Shown here one piece after another: positions 1 to 8,613 of a stretch of 64,000 bases of DNA. Numbering within the stretch: the first letter of the stretch is position 1; each line of letters begins with the position of its first letter. Under the pieces are notes generated by a model. The model was given only the letters and a program-made list of their open reading frames with translations. It ran no database searches and was not told where the DNA came from. The position numbers were made by a program, and so were the translations under genes. This DNA is from Rhodobacteraceae bacterium WFHF2C18 (GTDB lineage Bacteria; Pseudomonadota; Alphaproteobacteria; Rhodobacterales; Rhodobacteraceae), in the NCBI GenBank assembly GCA_002166865.1, contig NHTQ01000001.1:62001-126000 (forward strand), read 5' to 3'.

Positions 1-1
1 C

Positions 2-568
2 CCTGGCAGTGTGGGCGGCTGTCGCTATACCTCAGCCGTTCAAGAGATAGGACTGACCGGTCCGGTCGCCTATGCATCCCGGCTTCTCTCTGGCTTCGGC
101 GCGGCGTTCAAAACGCGACTGCGCTCCAGTTTCGGATCCGCCATTACCGTCGGCGCAACAGGGGCCGTCATCCCCGACGCGCGCAGTTACATTGCCTTGT
201 CCGACACTGAGAACGACAGCGATGGCTTGGCCCTTCCCGTCATCAATTCGGTTTTGAGCGCAAACAGCCTGAAGTTGTTACAAAACATGGCAAGCACTGC
301 GCGCGAGCTGTTGCGCCAGACCGGAACGGACCGTCTTGTAGAAGAGTTCGGATCTTGGGACAGGTTTACGGCGACACATGTTTTTGGGACTGCACGCATG
401 GGCGCCGACAGTGCCACCTCGGTGACGGATCGCTTTGGTCGCAGCCACGATCATCCGAACCTCTGGATAGCCGATGCCAGCCTGTTTCCCTCTTCCGGTG
501 GAGGCGAGGGCCCGTCTCTTACGATCCAGGCCCTTGCCTTGCGCCAGGCCGAGCGCATCAGCGGATGA
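2..568 (+). CDS. GMC-family oxidoreductase, C-terminal part (5' end outside window)
   Basis: The reading frame is open from the first bases of the window, so this is the last ~188 residues of a longer FAD-dependent glucose-methanol-choline oxidoreductase. The C-terminal signature is clear: HVFGTARMG, which carries the catalytic histidine, then a DRFGR segment, NLWIADASLFP and a GEGPSLTIQALALR tail. In many family members the tail reads SGNPxxT; here it is GGGEGPSLT, so the second catalytic position differs from the commonest form. The substrate cannot be told from this fragment. It ends ahead of a region with decayed mobile DNA, so its link to the polysaccharide locus is uncertain. Confidence 0.8.
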   Translation, partial: PGSVGGCRYTSAVQEIGLTGPVAYASRLLSGFGAAFKTRLRSSFGSAITVGATGAVIPDARSYIALSDTENDSDGLALPVINSVLSANSLKLLQNMASTARELLRQTGTDRLVEEFGSWDRFTATHVFGTARMGADSATSVTDRFGRSHDHPNLWIADASLFPSSGGGEGPSLTIQALALRQAERISG

Positions 569-683
569 CCTAATCGTAAGCGCGGGTTGCGCCCACCTTC
601 CGCGGGGATTCCGGGGATGGGCGGCCGTTCCTGTCGCGCGGCAGGGAGCGCGTTTCACAATGTGTGCAAAGACTGCGTGTCTC

Positions 684-785
684 AGATCGCCGGGTGTGGA
701 GGTCCAACCGGCCGGCCAGCGACGGTGGCGGGACGAGGTGAAGGGGCAGATCGTCGTTGAGAGCTGTAATCACCCGCCACGATAG
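684..785 (+). pseudogene. Remnant of an IS66-type OrfA (TnpA) N-terminus
   Basis: A short stretch reads GVEVQPAGQRRWRDEVKGQ followed by IVVES and then stops. The pattern 'xEVxxG-RRRW-DEVK-IVAES' is typical of the N-terminal helix-turn-helix of IS66 OrfA proteins. The homology breaks at the stop near 785, and no OrfB or OrfC or terminal inverted repeats are visible. It appears to be a fossil of an insertion sequence. The match is by eye and short. Confidence 0.35.
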
Positions 786-1193
786 GCCGCCGGGGGACGA
801 GGTATCGGGCGGGCTGGCGGCCGAATAGACGGACCTGCCGCAGCAAGGCGCCGGAGGCGTTTTGGCATGCCTGCCGCCGGGCTCTGCGGGGCCTCCAGCT
901 GGCGGATTTTGCTGGCGCAGCGTTTCGCTGTTGCCTTGGCGTGGTTTGTGCAGTAGCCGGTCACCAAGGGTGCGCAACTTCAACGTGTGGGCATGATCCG
1001 CCTTCCGAGTAGACGAAGGTCGCGCCCCTGACCCGCACCACCGCTGACATTTCCTGTTGCTTCAGGGCCCGGACGCCTGTATCGCTCATCATTGAACGAT
1101 CATGGCGATTGTGCGTCACATTGCGAAACAAGTCACCCCGAGGCGGCCCGCAGGCACTCCTCGTGCGGCAGCCTGCGCGAGAGTCTCCATCCT
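786..1193. other. Non-coding stretch, nothing recognised
   Basis: About 400 bases between the IS-like remnant and the MarR-type regulator. Open frames here have no recognisable domain and no convincing ribosome binding site. It probably holds further decayed mobile DNA plus the promoter of the regulator. Confidence 0.4.
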
Positions 1194-1568
1194 GTGACGA
1201 CCCGGCGCGACAAGCTGCGCGAGGATGTGACATTCCGCATCCTGCGCCTGCTGAAGGACAATCCGGAACTGTCGCAGCGCGAATTGGCCCGGGCGGTGGG
1301 GGTCAGCACGGGCGGCGTTCACTACGTGCTGAACGCTCTGCTGGACAAGGGGCTGGTCAAGTTGGGCAATTTCACCGCCGCCGAGGACAAGCGCCGCTAT
1401 GCGTATATCCTGACGCCGAAGGGTATTTCGGAAAAGGCGGCACTGACCCAGCGGTTTCTGGCCCGCAAGCGGGCGGAATATGTGGCGTTGAAAGAGGAAA
1501 TCGAGGCGCTGGAGCAGGAGGCCGATCTGGGAGCCGACATGGGGCCGGCCCCGCGGGACGGTCATTGA
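1194..1568 (+). CDS. EPS-associated MarR-type winged-helix regulator
   Basis: A 124-residue DNA-binding protein. Residues ~8-70 form a winged helix-turn-helix: TFRILRLLKDNPELSQREL, then ARAVGVSTGGVHYVLNALLDKGLVK, then a wing ending in YILTPKG. A C-terminal coiled segment rich in Glu and Lys follows (ARKRAEYVALKEEIEALEQE). This layout matches the short MarR-family regulators found at the edge of exopolysaccharide loci. The GTG at 1194 is preferred because the conserved domain begins there and upstream codons are of poor quality. It lies directly before a repeat array and galU, which makes it the likely local regulator; the target site is inferred, not shown. Confidence 0.8.
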   Translation: MTTRRDKLREDVTFRILRLLKDNPELSQRELARAVGVSTGGVHYVLNALLDKGLVKLGNFTAAEDKRRYAYILTPKGISEKAALTQRFLARKRAEYVALKEEIEALEQEADLGADMGPAPRDGH

Positions 1569-1574
1569 TTCGCG

Positions 1575-1695
1575 GTATCGCGCTGCCGCTCCGCTCCTAG
1601 AGCGCGATTTGCGTTGTCGCGCGACCGCTTCGCTCCTAGAGCGCGGATTTTGCGTTATCGGGCGTTCGAGTCGGGTGAGGCGTCTTGGATAGAGA
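1575..1695 (+). repeat. Imperfect ~39-bp repeat array upstream of galU
   Basis: Roughly three diverged units are present. The 14-mer CGCTCCTAGAGCGC occurs at 1592 and 1631, 39 bases apart; it contains the inverted repeat CGCTC-CTA-GAGCG. Each is followed by a GCGTT(G/A)TCG word at about 1611 and 1652. The last unit (1649-1695) matches 2684-2730 at about 40 of 47 bases. The array fills the gap between the MarR-type regulator and galU, so a regulatory role is plausible, but no function is demonstrated. Confidence 0.7.
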
Positions 1696-1780
1696 AATCT
1701 AAACGATAGATGTATGATAAATTACAATTTCTTAGAAACCAAAAGCCCGATTGGAGCATGACTTGAGAGCACAATCGATC

Positions 1781-2674
1781 ATGACGACAACACGCCAAAC
1801 GCACGTCCGTAAAGCCGTCTTCCCCGTGGCGGGCATGGGCACGCGCTTCCTGCCGGCCACCATGGCCATGCCGAAGGAATTGCCGCCGATCATCGACAAG
1901 CCCATCATCCAGTACGCAGTCGAGGAGGCCGTCGAGGCGGGGATCGATACCCTGATCTTCGTGACGGGGCGACACAAGCGCGCCATCGAGGATCACTTCG
2001 ACGCCAACCCGGAACTTGAGGCCGCCTTGAAGGCGAGCGGCAAACAGGACCAACTGGAGATGGTCCGAGATATGGTGCCGCGCGAGGTGGAGTGTATCTT
2101 TGTCCGTCAACACCAGCAGCTGGGGCTGGGGCACGCCGTGGCCTGCGCCGACCGTGCCGTGGCCGGAGAGCCGTTCGCCGTCCTGCTGGCCGATGACTTC
2201 ATCGTTCAGCAAGGCGGCAATGCGACGGCGGATCTCCTCGCGGGATATGCAACGAGTGGAAAGACACAGATTTCCGTGATGCAGGTCGATGGCCCTGATA
2301 TTGCGCAATACGGCGTCGTAAGGCCCTCGGGCACTGCTGGCGGTGTCGCCGGCCTGGTGGAAAAGCCAAATGCTGAAGAGGCGCCGTCAAATCTCGCCTC
2401 GATCGGGCGATATGTTCTCGAACCGGATATTTTTGATGCGCTGCGCGACTTGCTGCCAGGCGCTGGCGGCGAAATCCAGCTCGCCGACGCGATCAACATC
2501 CTCGCCGAGGCGGGGCGGGTCGACGCTGTGCGCCTGAGGGGGCAACGCTACGATTGCGGGTCGAAGATGGGTTACCTCGAGGCCATCCTCGATGCAGGGT
2601 TGCAACATCCAGACTTTGCGGGCCCCTTCGCGGCGCTGCTGGACGCCCGTATGCGGAAAGGCGCCGCGAAGTGA
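1781..2674 (+). CDS. galU: UTP--glucose-1-phosphate uridylyltransferase
   Basis: Makes UDP-glucose from UTP and glucose-1-phosphate in the cytoplasm, the first nucleotide sugar of the locus. The 297-residue length is normal for GalU/ExoN. The nucleotidyltransferase signature is near the N-terminus: VFPVAGMGTRFLPATMAMPK, then PPIIDKPIIQYAVEEA. LLADDFIV and the late YDCGSKMGYLEA motif, normal for the family, are present. The ATG at 1781 is chosen because the preceding ten in-frame codons fall outside family similarity. ugd, which uses its product, follows after 116 bases; the two genes have similar 47-base leader elements. Confidence 0.95.
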   Translation: MTTTRQTHVRKAVFPVAGMGTRFLPATMAMPKELPPIIDKPIIQYAVEEAVEAGIDTLIFVTGRHKRAIEDHFDANPELEAALKASGKQDQLEMVRDMVPREVECIFVRQHQQLGLGHAVACADRAVAGEPFAVLLADDFIVQQGGNATADLLAGYATSGKTQISVMQVDGPDIAQYGVVRPSGTAGGVAGLVEKPNAEEAPSNLASIGRYVLEPDIFDALRDLLPGAGGEIQLADAINILAEAGRVDAVRLRGQRYDCGSKMGYLEAILDAGLQHPDFAGPFAALLDARMRKGAAK

Positions 2675-2683
2675 CACGCGCAG

Positions 2684-2730
2684 TTTGCGTTGTCGGCGGT
2701 TCGACTCGGATGAGGCGTCTTTGATGGAGA
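2684..2730 (+). repeat. 47-bp leader element duplicated from upstream of galU
   Basis: Bases 2684-2730 align without gaps to 1649-1695 with about 7 mismatches, including the shared words TTTGCGTT, GTTCGA and TGAGGCGTCTT. One copy ends 85 bases before the galU ATG and this one ends 60 bases before the ugd ATG. An AT-rich stretch follows each copy. This suggests a shared promoter or operator segment. Confidence 0.65.
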
Positions 2731-2790
2731 CATTTGAGGCCTTGGAACTTCTCAAAATCATCAAGTTACGTAGTAAGTGAATATTTTCAT

Positions 2791-4095
2791 ATGAAAATCG
2801 CAATGATTGGAACGGGCTACGTTGGGCTCGTGTCTGCTGTCTGCTTCTCCGATTTTGGCCACGAGGTGGTCTGCGTCGACAAGGATCTTTCCAAGATCGA
2901 GGCGCTGAGATCCGGCAAAGTGCCGATCTACGAACCCGGGCTCGATGAGTTGATGGTTCGGAACTTCGAGGCGGGCCGACTGAGTTTCACAGGCGATCTG
3001 CGCGAGGCGATTGCTGGTGCCGATGCTGTCTTCATTGCCGTGGGCACGCCGACGCGGCGCGGCGATGGCCATGCTGATCTAACGTATGTCTTCGCCGCCG
3101 CAGAGGAAATCGCACACGCACTCGGCAACTACGCGGTGTTGGTAACCAAGTCGACCGTCCCGGTGGGAACGAACCGGAAAGTTCAGCAGATTATCCGCCA
3201 GGCCAATCCCGCAGTCGAGTTCGACGTCGCTTCAAACCCAGAGTTCCTGCGCGAAGGGGCTGCTATCGACGATTTCATGCGCCCTGACCGAGTAGTGGTC
3301 GGCGTCGAGAGCGCCCGCGCCGCGGTGGTGATGTCTGAAATCTACCGCCCACTATTCTTGCGTGATTTTCCAATCGTTACTACTGACCTCGAGTCCGCCG
3401 AGATGATCAAGTATGCAGCGAATGCATTCCTAGCGACCAAGATCACCTTCATCAATGAGATCGCGGCGCTCTGCGAACGTGTTGGCGCAGATGTGAAGCA
3501 GGTGTCCAAAGGCATTGGCCTCGATAATCGGATCGGCAACAAGTTCCTACACGCCGGCCCGGGCTACGGCGGCTCCTGCTTTCCCAAGGACACCAAAGCC
3601 TTGGCCCGGATCGGGCAAGAACACGGATTGCCGATGCAGATCACCGAGACGGTGATCAAGCTCAACGAAGACATCAAGCGGCGTATGATCGACAAGATTC
3701 TTGACCTCTGCGACGGCTCGGTGAACGGCAAGACCATCGCAGTGCTGGGCGTGACCTTCAAACCCAACACCGACGACATGCGCGCCGCGCCAGCGCTCAC
3801 GATCGTGCCGGCGCTTGTCGGTGGCGGGGCGAAGGTGCGGGTGGTGGACCCGCAAGGTCGGCGTGAAGGTGAGGCTTTACTGCCGGGCGTCAGCTGGATG
3901 GACGATACTTACAAGGCCACCCAGGGCGCGGATGTGGTGGTGATACTCACCGAGTGGAACGAGTTCCGCGCGCTCGATCTCTCGCAGCTCGCCAAAGCCA
4001 TGAAAACGCCACGCATGGCCGACTTGCGAAATATTTACTCAACCTACGACGCGACGCGGGCCGGGTTCGAGGCCTATGTCTCGGTCGGGCGATGA
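2791..4095 (+). CDS. ugd: UDP-glucose 6-dehydrogenase
   Basis: Oxidises UDP-glucose to UDP-glucuronate with two NAD+. The 434-residue length is typical. The N-terminal Rossmann motif is GTGYVGLVSAVCFSDFGHEV. The catalytic cysteine lies in GPGYGGSCFPKDTKAL (about residue 260), and the C-terminal UDP-binding domain carries VLGVTFKPNTDDMRAAPAL. The start at 2791 places MKIAMIGTGYVGL at the N-terminus, as in homologues; in-frame codons upstream are not conserved. Its product would feed the 4-epimerase that once stood at 5326, now broken. So glucuronate rather than galacturonate may be the acidic sugar available, which is an inference. Confidence 0.95.
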   Translation: MKIAMIGTGYVGLVSAVCFSDFGHEVVCVDKDLSKIEALRSGKVPIYEPGLDELMVRNFEAGRLSFTGDLREAIAGADAVFIAVGTPTRRGDGHADLTYVFAAAEEIAHALGNYAVLVTKSTVPVGTNRKVQQIIRQANPAVEFDVASNPEFLREGAAIDDFMRPDRVVVGVESARAAVVMSEIYRPLFLRDFPIVTTDLESAEMIKYAANAFLATKITFINEIAALCERVGADVKQVSKGIGLDNRIGNKFLHAGPGYGGSCFPKDTKALARIGQEHGLPMQITETVIKLNEDIKRRMIDKILDLCDGSVNGKTIAVLGVTFKPNTDDMRAAPALTIVPALVGGGAKVRVVDPQGRREGEALLPGVSWMDDTYKATQGADVVVILTEWNEFRALDLSQLAKAMKTPRMADLRNIYSTYDATRAGFEAYVSVGR

Positions 4096-4183
4096 CCGTA
4101 GCTCCGCCGTTTAACACAATGCCGGGCAATAAAGAGCCATGCGGGACCGTGAAAAATGGGAAGAGCGTTCTGGGCAGGAAAAA

Positions 4184-5329
4184 ATGCACGTCCTGCTAAC
4201 CGGCAACACCACATTCAAGCTCGCGAATTTTCGGGAGGGGCTAATCCGTCGGGTTCTCGCGGATGGTCACCGGGTGACGGTCGTTGCGCCTCCCGACGAA
4301 TATGTCGAGAAAATCCAGGCCCTTGGATGCGATTTTGTGCCTTTACAAATAGATCGCAACGGCACATCTCCAATCTCCGAGGCGCGGCTACTTTTCTCGA
4401 TCTTTAAGGTGATCCGTCGTGCGGGACCTGATGTTGTGTTCAGCTACACGATCAAAAACAACATCTACAGCGGGATCGCCTGCCGGGGGCTAGGCATTCC
4501 CTTCGTCCCTAATGTCACTGGTCTTGGACCGATGTTCAACGCAACGGGGCTCCTCAACCGCACGGTCCAGGCGCTCTACCGCGTCGCCTTCGGCAAGGCC
4601 CGAGCGGTGTTTTTCCAGAACTCCAGCGATGTCATGCTTTTCACCGGCTCCCGCCTCGTCTCGAAGGACCGCGTCCGCCTGCTCCCAGGTTCAGGCGTCG
4701 ACCTGAATCGCTTCGCCGCCTCAACACTGCCCGAAAGCGGAGAGGGCATCCGTTTCCTTCTGGTCGCGCGGTTGCTTTGGGACAAGGGTGTCGGCGTCTA
4801 TGCGGACGCGTCCAGGAAGGTCCGTGAAACCTTTCCGCAGGTCCGTTTCCAACTTCTGGGGCCGCTGGATCCCGACAGCAAGAGCGGCATCAGCAGGGCG
4901 CAACTCGACGAATGGATCAGCGAGGGCGTGGTCGACTATCTCGGATCCACGCAGGACGTCCTTCCGTTTTTGCAGGCGGCCAATTGCCTGGTGCTGCCCT
5001 CCTACTACCGCGAAGGCACCCCGCGTTCTCTGCTCGAGGCTGGGGCGGTCGGGCGGCCAATCATCACGACGGATATGCCGGGCTGCCGCGACGTGGTCGT
5101 CGAGCATGAGAGCGGATTTCTGGTAGCGCCACGTGATGCCGACCAGCTGGCCGCCGCCTGTGAGGCCTTTCTCAAATTGAGCCCTGAGGAGCAGCGAGCG
5201 ATGGGCGCAGCTAGTCGTCGGCACATCGCACAGAACTATGACGAGGAGATCGTCATACGTGCCTATCTCGGGCTTCTGGCAGAATTGCCCGGCAACACGC
5301 AGCCGGCTCACGGGAAACAGGCCGTATGA
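4184..5329 (+). CDS. Glycosyltransferase family 4 (GT-B fold)
   Basis: A 381-residue cytoplasmic transferase that probably adds a sugar to the lipid-linked repeat unit. The N-terminal acceptor domain starts [20 protein letters not shown]. It shows the PglA/CapM-like pattern [13 protein letters not shown] and NVTGLGPMF. The C-terminal donor domain carries [11 protein letters not shown] and the E-x7-E motif in [15 protein letters not shown]. The ATG at 4184 follows a good AGGA ribosome site; upstream in-frame codons are non-conserved. Its stop overlaps the start of the epimerase pseudogene by four bases, showing they were one operon. The donor and acceptor sugars cannot be read from sequence. 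Confidence 0.85.
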   Translation: MHVLLTGNTTFKLANFREGLIRRVLADGHRVTVVAPPDEYVEKIQALGCDFVPLQIDRNGTSPISEARLLFSIFKVIRRAGPDVVFSYTIKNNIYSGIACRGLGIPFVPNVTGLGPMFNATGLLNRTVQALYRVAFGKARAVFFQNSSDVMLFTGSRLVSKDRVRLLPGSGVDLNRFAASTLPESGEGIRFLLVARLLWDKGVGVYADASRKVRETFPQVRFQLLGPLDPDSKSGISRAQLDEWISEGVVDYLGSTQDVLPFLQAANCLVLPSYYREGTPRSLLEAGAVGRPIITTDMPGCRDVVVEHESGFLVAPRDADQLAAACEAFLKLSPEEQRAMGAASRRHIAQNYDEEIVIRAYLGLLAELPGNTQPAHGKQAV

Positions 5330-6339
5330 CACGCGTTCTCATCACCGGCACCGCCGGTTTCATCGGCTTCCACTTAGCGAAGCTCCTGCTGACGGAAGGT
5401 TTCCAGGTCCACGGGTTGGACGGGATGACGGATTACCACGGCGTCACTCTGAAGCAGAAACGCCATACGCTGCTTTTGCAGAATCCCGGTTTCTCGGCGA
5501 CCGAGGGGATGCTCGAGGACGCGGTGCTGCTCGACCGGGTGGCGGACGAGTTCCAACCCGACGTCATCGCCCACCTCGCCGGCCAAGCGGTGGGCCGCTA
5601 CAGTCTTGAGAATCCGGGCTCATACATCAACTCAAACATCGTGGGTACATTCAATGTGATGGAGTTTGCGCAGCGGCTTCAGGTTCGGCTTCTACTGATG
5701 GCTTCGACGCCGTCGGTCTATGGCGCGAACACCGAGATGCCCTATCGCGAGACCGACAAGGCAGACGCGCAGCTCACCATCTGTTCGGCAAGCAAGAAGG
5801 CGAACGAGGCGATGGGCCATTCCTATGCCCATCTCTGAGACCTCCCTGTGACGATGTTTCGGTTCTTTACCGTGTATGGCCCTTGGGGCCGGCCGGACAT
5901 GGCGCTTTTCAAGTTCGTCGACGCAATCCTCGATGGCAGGCCGATCGATATCTATAATAACGGCGAGATGTATCGCGACTTCACCTATGTCGAGGATCTG
6001 GTGCGGGCGGTCCGACTGTTGATCGACGTGGTCCCTGAACGGCCGGCGAGCCCCGAGGAAATTGCCGAAGGCGACTCGCTCTCACCGATCGCACCGGACC
6101 GTGTAGTGAATATTGGCAATTCTAACAAGGTGCGGCTTCTGGATTTTATCGAGGCGATCGAAGAGGTGGTCGGGCAGAAGGCGATCCGCAATTACATGGA
6201 GATGCAGAAGGGCGACGTACCTGCAACCTGGGCCGACGCGTCTCTTCTGTACCGTCTTACCGGTTACCGCCCTGGGGCCGACATGCGTCAAGGGGTCGAC
6301 GGCTTTGTCTCCTGGTTCCGGGAGTATTACGAAAAATGA
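5326..6339 (+). pseudogene. UDP-glucuronate 4-epimerase-like gene, inactivated
   Basis: An extended short-chain dehydrogenase/epimerase of the LpsL/Cap1J type. It begins [19 protein letters not shown] and keeps [14 protein letters not shown], typical for the family. A TGA at 5836-5838 interrupts the frame; reading continues in the same frame with DLPVTMFRFFTVYGPWGRPD. A tryptophan or tyrosine is usual at the stop, so TGG to TGA is the simplest event. The catalytic YxxxK motif is also damaged: Cys153 (TGT at 5782) replaces tyrosine, with Lys157 kept. Pro129 stands beside the catalytic Thr/Ser, and [13 protein letters not shown] replaces the usual AAQAGVRYSLENP. Several independent lesions argue for a true pseudogene rather than one sequencing error. 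Confidence 0.85.
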
Positions 6340-6373
6340 TCCCTGAATCGCCCCCCCGCCCCGGGCCGGTTCG

Positions 6374-6403
6374 CGCAACTCTCCCGTACGCAACTCTCCC
6401 GTA
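6374..6403 (+). repeat. Perfect 15-bp tandem duplication
   Basis: CGCAACTCTCCCGTA occurs at 6374-6388 and again, directly adjoining, at 6389-6403. It lies in the 85-base gap between the epimerase pseudogene and the flippase gene, ahead of the flippase ribosome binding region. Confidence 0.85.
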
Positions 6404-6424
6404 ACGGACGAGAATAACGGGCGC

Positions 6425-7861
6425 ATGAGCAGTCGAAAAAGCTGGGGATCGATCCGGCGCGGTCTTGCCTGGAACGCCGTGAACCTCGTCGCCAACAAGG
6501 GGGTCGGGATTTTGACCCGCCTGATGCTCGCGCGGCTGTTGGTGCCGGACTATTTCGGCCTGGTCGCGATGGTAATCGTATTCCTGAGCCTGCTCGGGGT
6601 TTTCATCGACTTCGGACTCCAGAATGCCCTGATTCAACGCCCCCGTGACGAGAATAGCCTGACACGCTACCACAGCGCGTTCTGGTTCCTGTTAGCGGGA
6701 GGCGCCGGATGGACGCTGTTTTTCGTTCTGGCCTGCGTGCCAGCGATGGTCTGGTTCTATCACGAACCGCGACTGCTTGAGATCGCCTTTGCCATGGCGC
6801 CGAGCCTCATGTTTCAGAGCGTGGCAATCGTTCCGGAAGTTAGGCTGACCCGGCGTCTCCGGTTCAAATCTATCGCGATTGCGGAAGTCACCTCGACACT
6901 CGTGGCGGCCGGCCTGGCGATCGGCCTTGCGTTGGCCGGGGCCGGCATACATGCGCTCGTAGCGCAGCAGGTCGCCTATGCCGGGCTGCGCAGTTTACTC
7001 ATCTGGTACTTCGCGCGCTGGCGGCCGCGTCTTCGGTTCGAATGGGCAAGCCTAAATGATGTCACGAGTTTTAGCAGTTATGTACTCGGCGCGCGGGTGC
7101 TGTATTTCATCCGCACTAATCTCGACACATTAGTGATCGGAGCATTGCTCGGAGCAACATCGCTCGGGGTCCATACTATCGCCTACGCAATCACGGAAAA
7201 CGTGCGCGCGCAGTTTGCGCGGATCATCAGCCGCGTCATGTTGCCGGTCTACAGCCGGATGCAGCACGACACGGAAATGATCAGACCGCATTACCTTAAC
7301 ATCACTCGCGCAATGACGCTTGTCTTCTTCCCACTGTCATTGAGCCTGATCCTGTTCGCGAAACCCATCATTGAAACGCTCTTCTCGGTAGAGTGGCAGG
7401 CTGCAATCGTTCCAACCCAGCTCCTTGCCGCCGGAGGAATGGTGTATGCGCTCTCAGGCCCCGCGACCGAAGTGTTTCAAGGTATCGGTCGCGTGAAGGC
7501 CCTTTTCCTGATATCGACCTTCAACGTCGCCGTCATTGGGTTCCCCCTGATGTGGATACTGACAAGCCTGTACGGACTAGTCGGCGCGGCAGCCGCGATG
7601 CTGCTGTCGTTCATCAGCATGCGCATCTTGAGTTTCGTAGTCTTGCGGCGCTATCTCTTCATTTCGCTTTCGGACGTACTGCGGGCCACCGGTCCGGCAC
7701 TGGTAGCGGCGTCGCTGCTCACGGCCCTCAATTTGCTGACCCCGAACCGCAACCTGTTCCTTGGGCTGGCCACCATCCTGTCGGGTTTCTCGTTGACCGC
7801 CTCCATCTGCTATCGCGATGCGTTACGGACGTGGCTCAAAGCCAGGGGCGTAAAGGCATGA
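6425..7861 (+). CDS. Wzx-type lipopolysaccharide/oligosaccharide flippase
   Basis: A 478-residue integral membrane protein of the MOP/PST superfamily (WzxC/AmsL-like). It is expected to move the undecaprenyl-linked repeat unit across the inner membrane. The N-terminus is typical: LARLLVPDYFGLVAMVIVFL, then DFGLQNALIQR. Around a dozen hydrophobic segments run to the end, the last in the 730-780 base-pair region before the stop. The presence of this flippase with an EpsG/Wzy-like polymerase downstream indicates a Wzx/Wzy-dependent pathway. The start ATG at 6425 gives the expected positively charged SRKSWGSIRRGLAWN leader before the first helix. Confidence 0.85.
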   Translation: MSSRKSWGSIRRGLAWNAVNLVANKGVGILTRLMLARLLVPDYFGLVAMVIVFLSLLGVFIDFGLQNALIQRPRDENSLTRYHSAFWFLLAGGAGWTLFFVLACVPAMVWFYHEPRLLEIAFAMAPSLMFQSVAIVPEVRLTRRLRFKSIAIAEVTSTLVAAGLAIGLALAGAGIHALVAQQVAYAGLRSLLIWYFARWRPRLRFEWASLNDVTSFSSYVLGARVLYFIRTNLDTLVIGALLGATSLGVHTIAYAITENVRAQFARIISRVMLPVYSRMQHDTEMIRPHYLNITRAMTLVFFPLSLSLILFAKPIIETLFSVEWQAAIVPTQLLAAGGMVYALSGPATEVFQGIGRVKALFLISTFNVAVIGFPLMWILTSLYGLVGAAAAMLLSFISMRILSFVVLRRYLFISLSDVLRATGPALVAASLLTALNLLTPNRNLFLGLATILSGFSLTASICYRDALRTWLKARGVKA

Positions 7862-7977
7862 ACCCCTTTCCGTTTAGACCGACCCATGTGAGGACAGTCA
7901 TGCCGGCCCGTCAGGTTCTGGCGCGACGTTCCCGCCGGCCCGGTGCCTCGGCCGCCCGAGCGAAAGGATGATCCTGC

Positions 7978-8613
7978 ATGCCGTTGTTTTCAAAGAAAGG
8001 CCGCTACGTCTTGTTTGTCCACATACCGAAGACGGGCGGATCGTATATCGAGAAAGCAGCCCAGGCAAATGGCTGGCGCACTGACCTCCTGCTGAACGGC
8101 TTCCGGATCACAGAAAATTCATTCTTGCAAGTTTCCCCCCAACACTTCCATGCTGGGTTGTATGAACAGATGTTCGACCTCTGCAAGGAAATCGAGGTGT
8201 TCACGGTCGTACGGCACCCTTTTAACAGATTGAAATCAGAGTATTATTGGCAGCGCAAGCAAGAACGCACCGATGTCCCCGTCGATGAATGGGTGCCGCG
8301 TGTTCTGGGCGAATGTATGGAGAATCCCTGCATCCACGACAATCACATCCGCCCGCAAATCGACTTCCTGCCAACCCGGGCGAAGCACCGGGTATTCAAG
8401 CTGGAGGAAGAGGGGATTTCGAAAGCGCTCGCCTTCCTCGGTGCCCGTTCCGAAAAAAGTATGTTCAACCGCCTGAAACCGGCATTTCGCAGGTCAAAGG
8501 TGAAGGCCTCCGTCTACGAGCCCGAAATCGAAAAAGCGTTTCAGGTCAGAAGGCAGGACATCGAAACCTTCTACGCAAACGACATGCATGAGTTTGGCTA
8601 TGATCGTGCCTAG
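7978..8613 (+). CDS. Sulfotransferase family 2-like protein
   Basis: A 211-residue protein with both PAPS-binding elements of carbohydrate sulfotransferases. The 5'-phosphosulfate loop is VHIPKTGGSYIEKAA near residue 15, and the 3'-phosphate site is VVRHPFNRLKSEYYW near residue 80. This predicts transfer of sulfate from PAPS to a sugar hydroxyl, so the polysaccharide may be sulfated; family assignment is seen, substrate is inferred. The start has an AAAGGA site about nine bases upstream. The 3' end overlaps the next gene by 26 bases, indicating co-translation with it. Confidence 0.8.
   Translation: MPLFSKKGRYVLFVHIPKTGGSYIEKAAQANGWRTDLLLNGFRITENSFLQVSPQHFHAGLYEQMFDLCKEIEVFTVVRHPFNRLKSEYYWQRKQERTDVPVDEWVPRVLGECMENPCIHDNHIRPQIDFLPTRAKHRVFKLEEEGISKALAFLGARSEKSMFNRLKPAFRRSKVKASVYEPEIEKAFQVRRQDIETFYANDMHEFGYDRA

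Noticed and set aside
5836-5838. TGA as a selenocysteine codon in the epimerase
   Set aside because: No selenocysteine insertion hairpin is evident, the family has an aromatic residue here, and the catalytic tyrosine is also lost.
7858-7971. 37-codon frame overlapping the flippase stop by ATGA
   Set aside because: Arg- and Pro-rich composition with no recognisable domain. Overlap alone is weak support, and the sulfotransferase has its own ribosome site.
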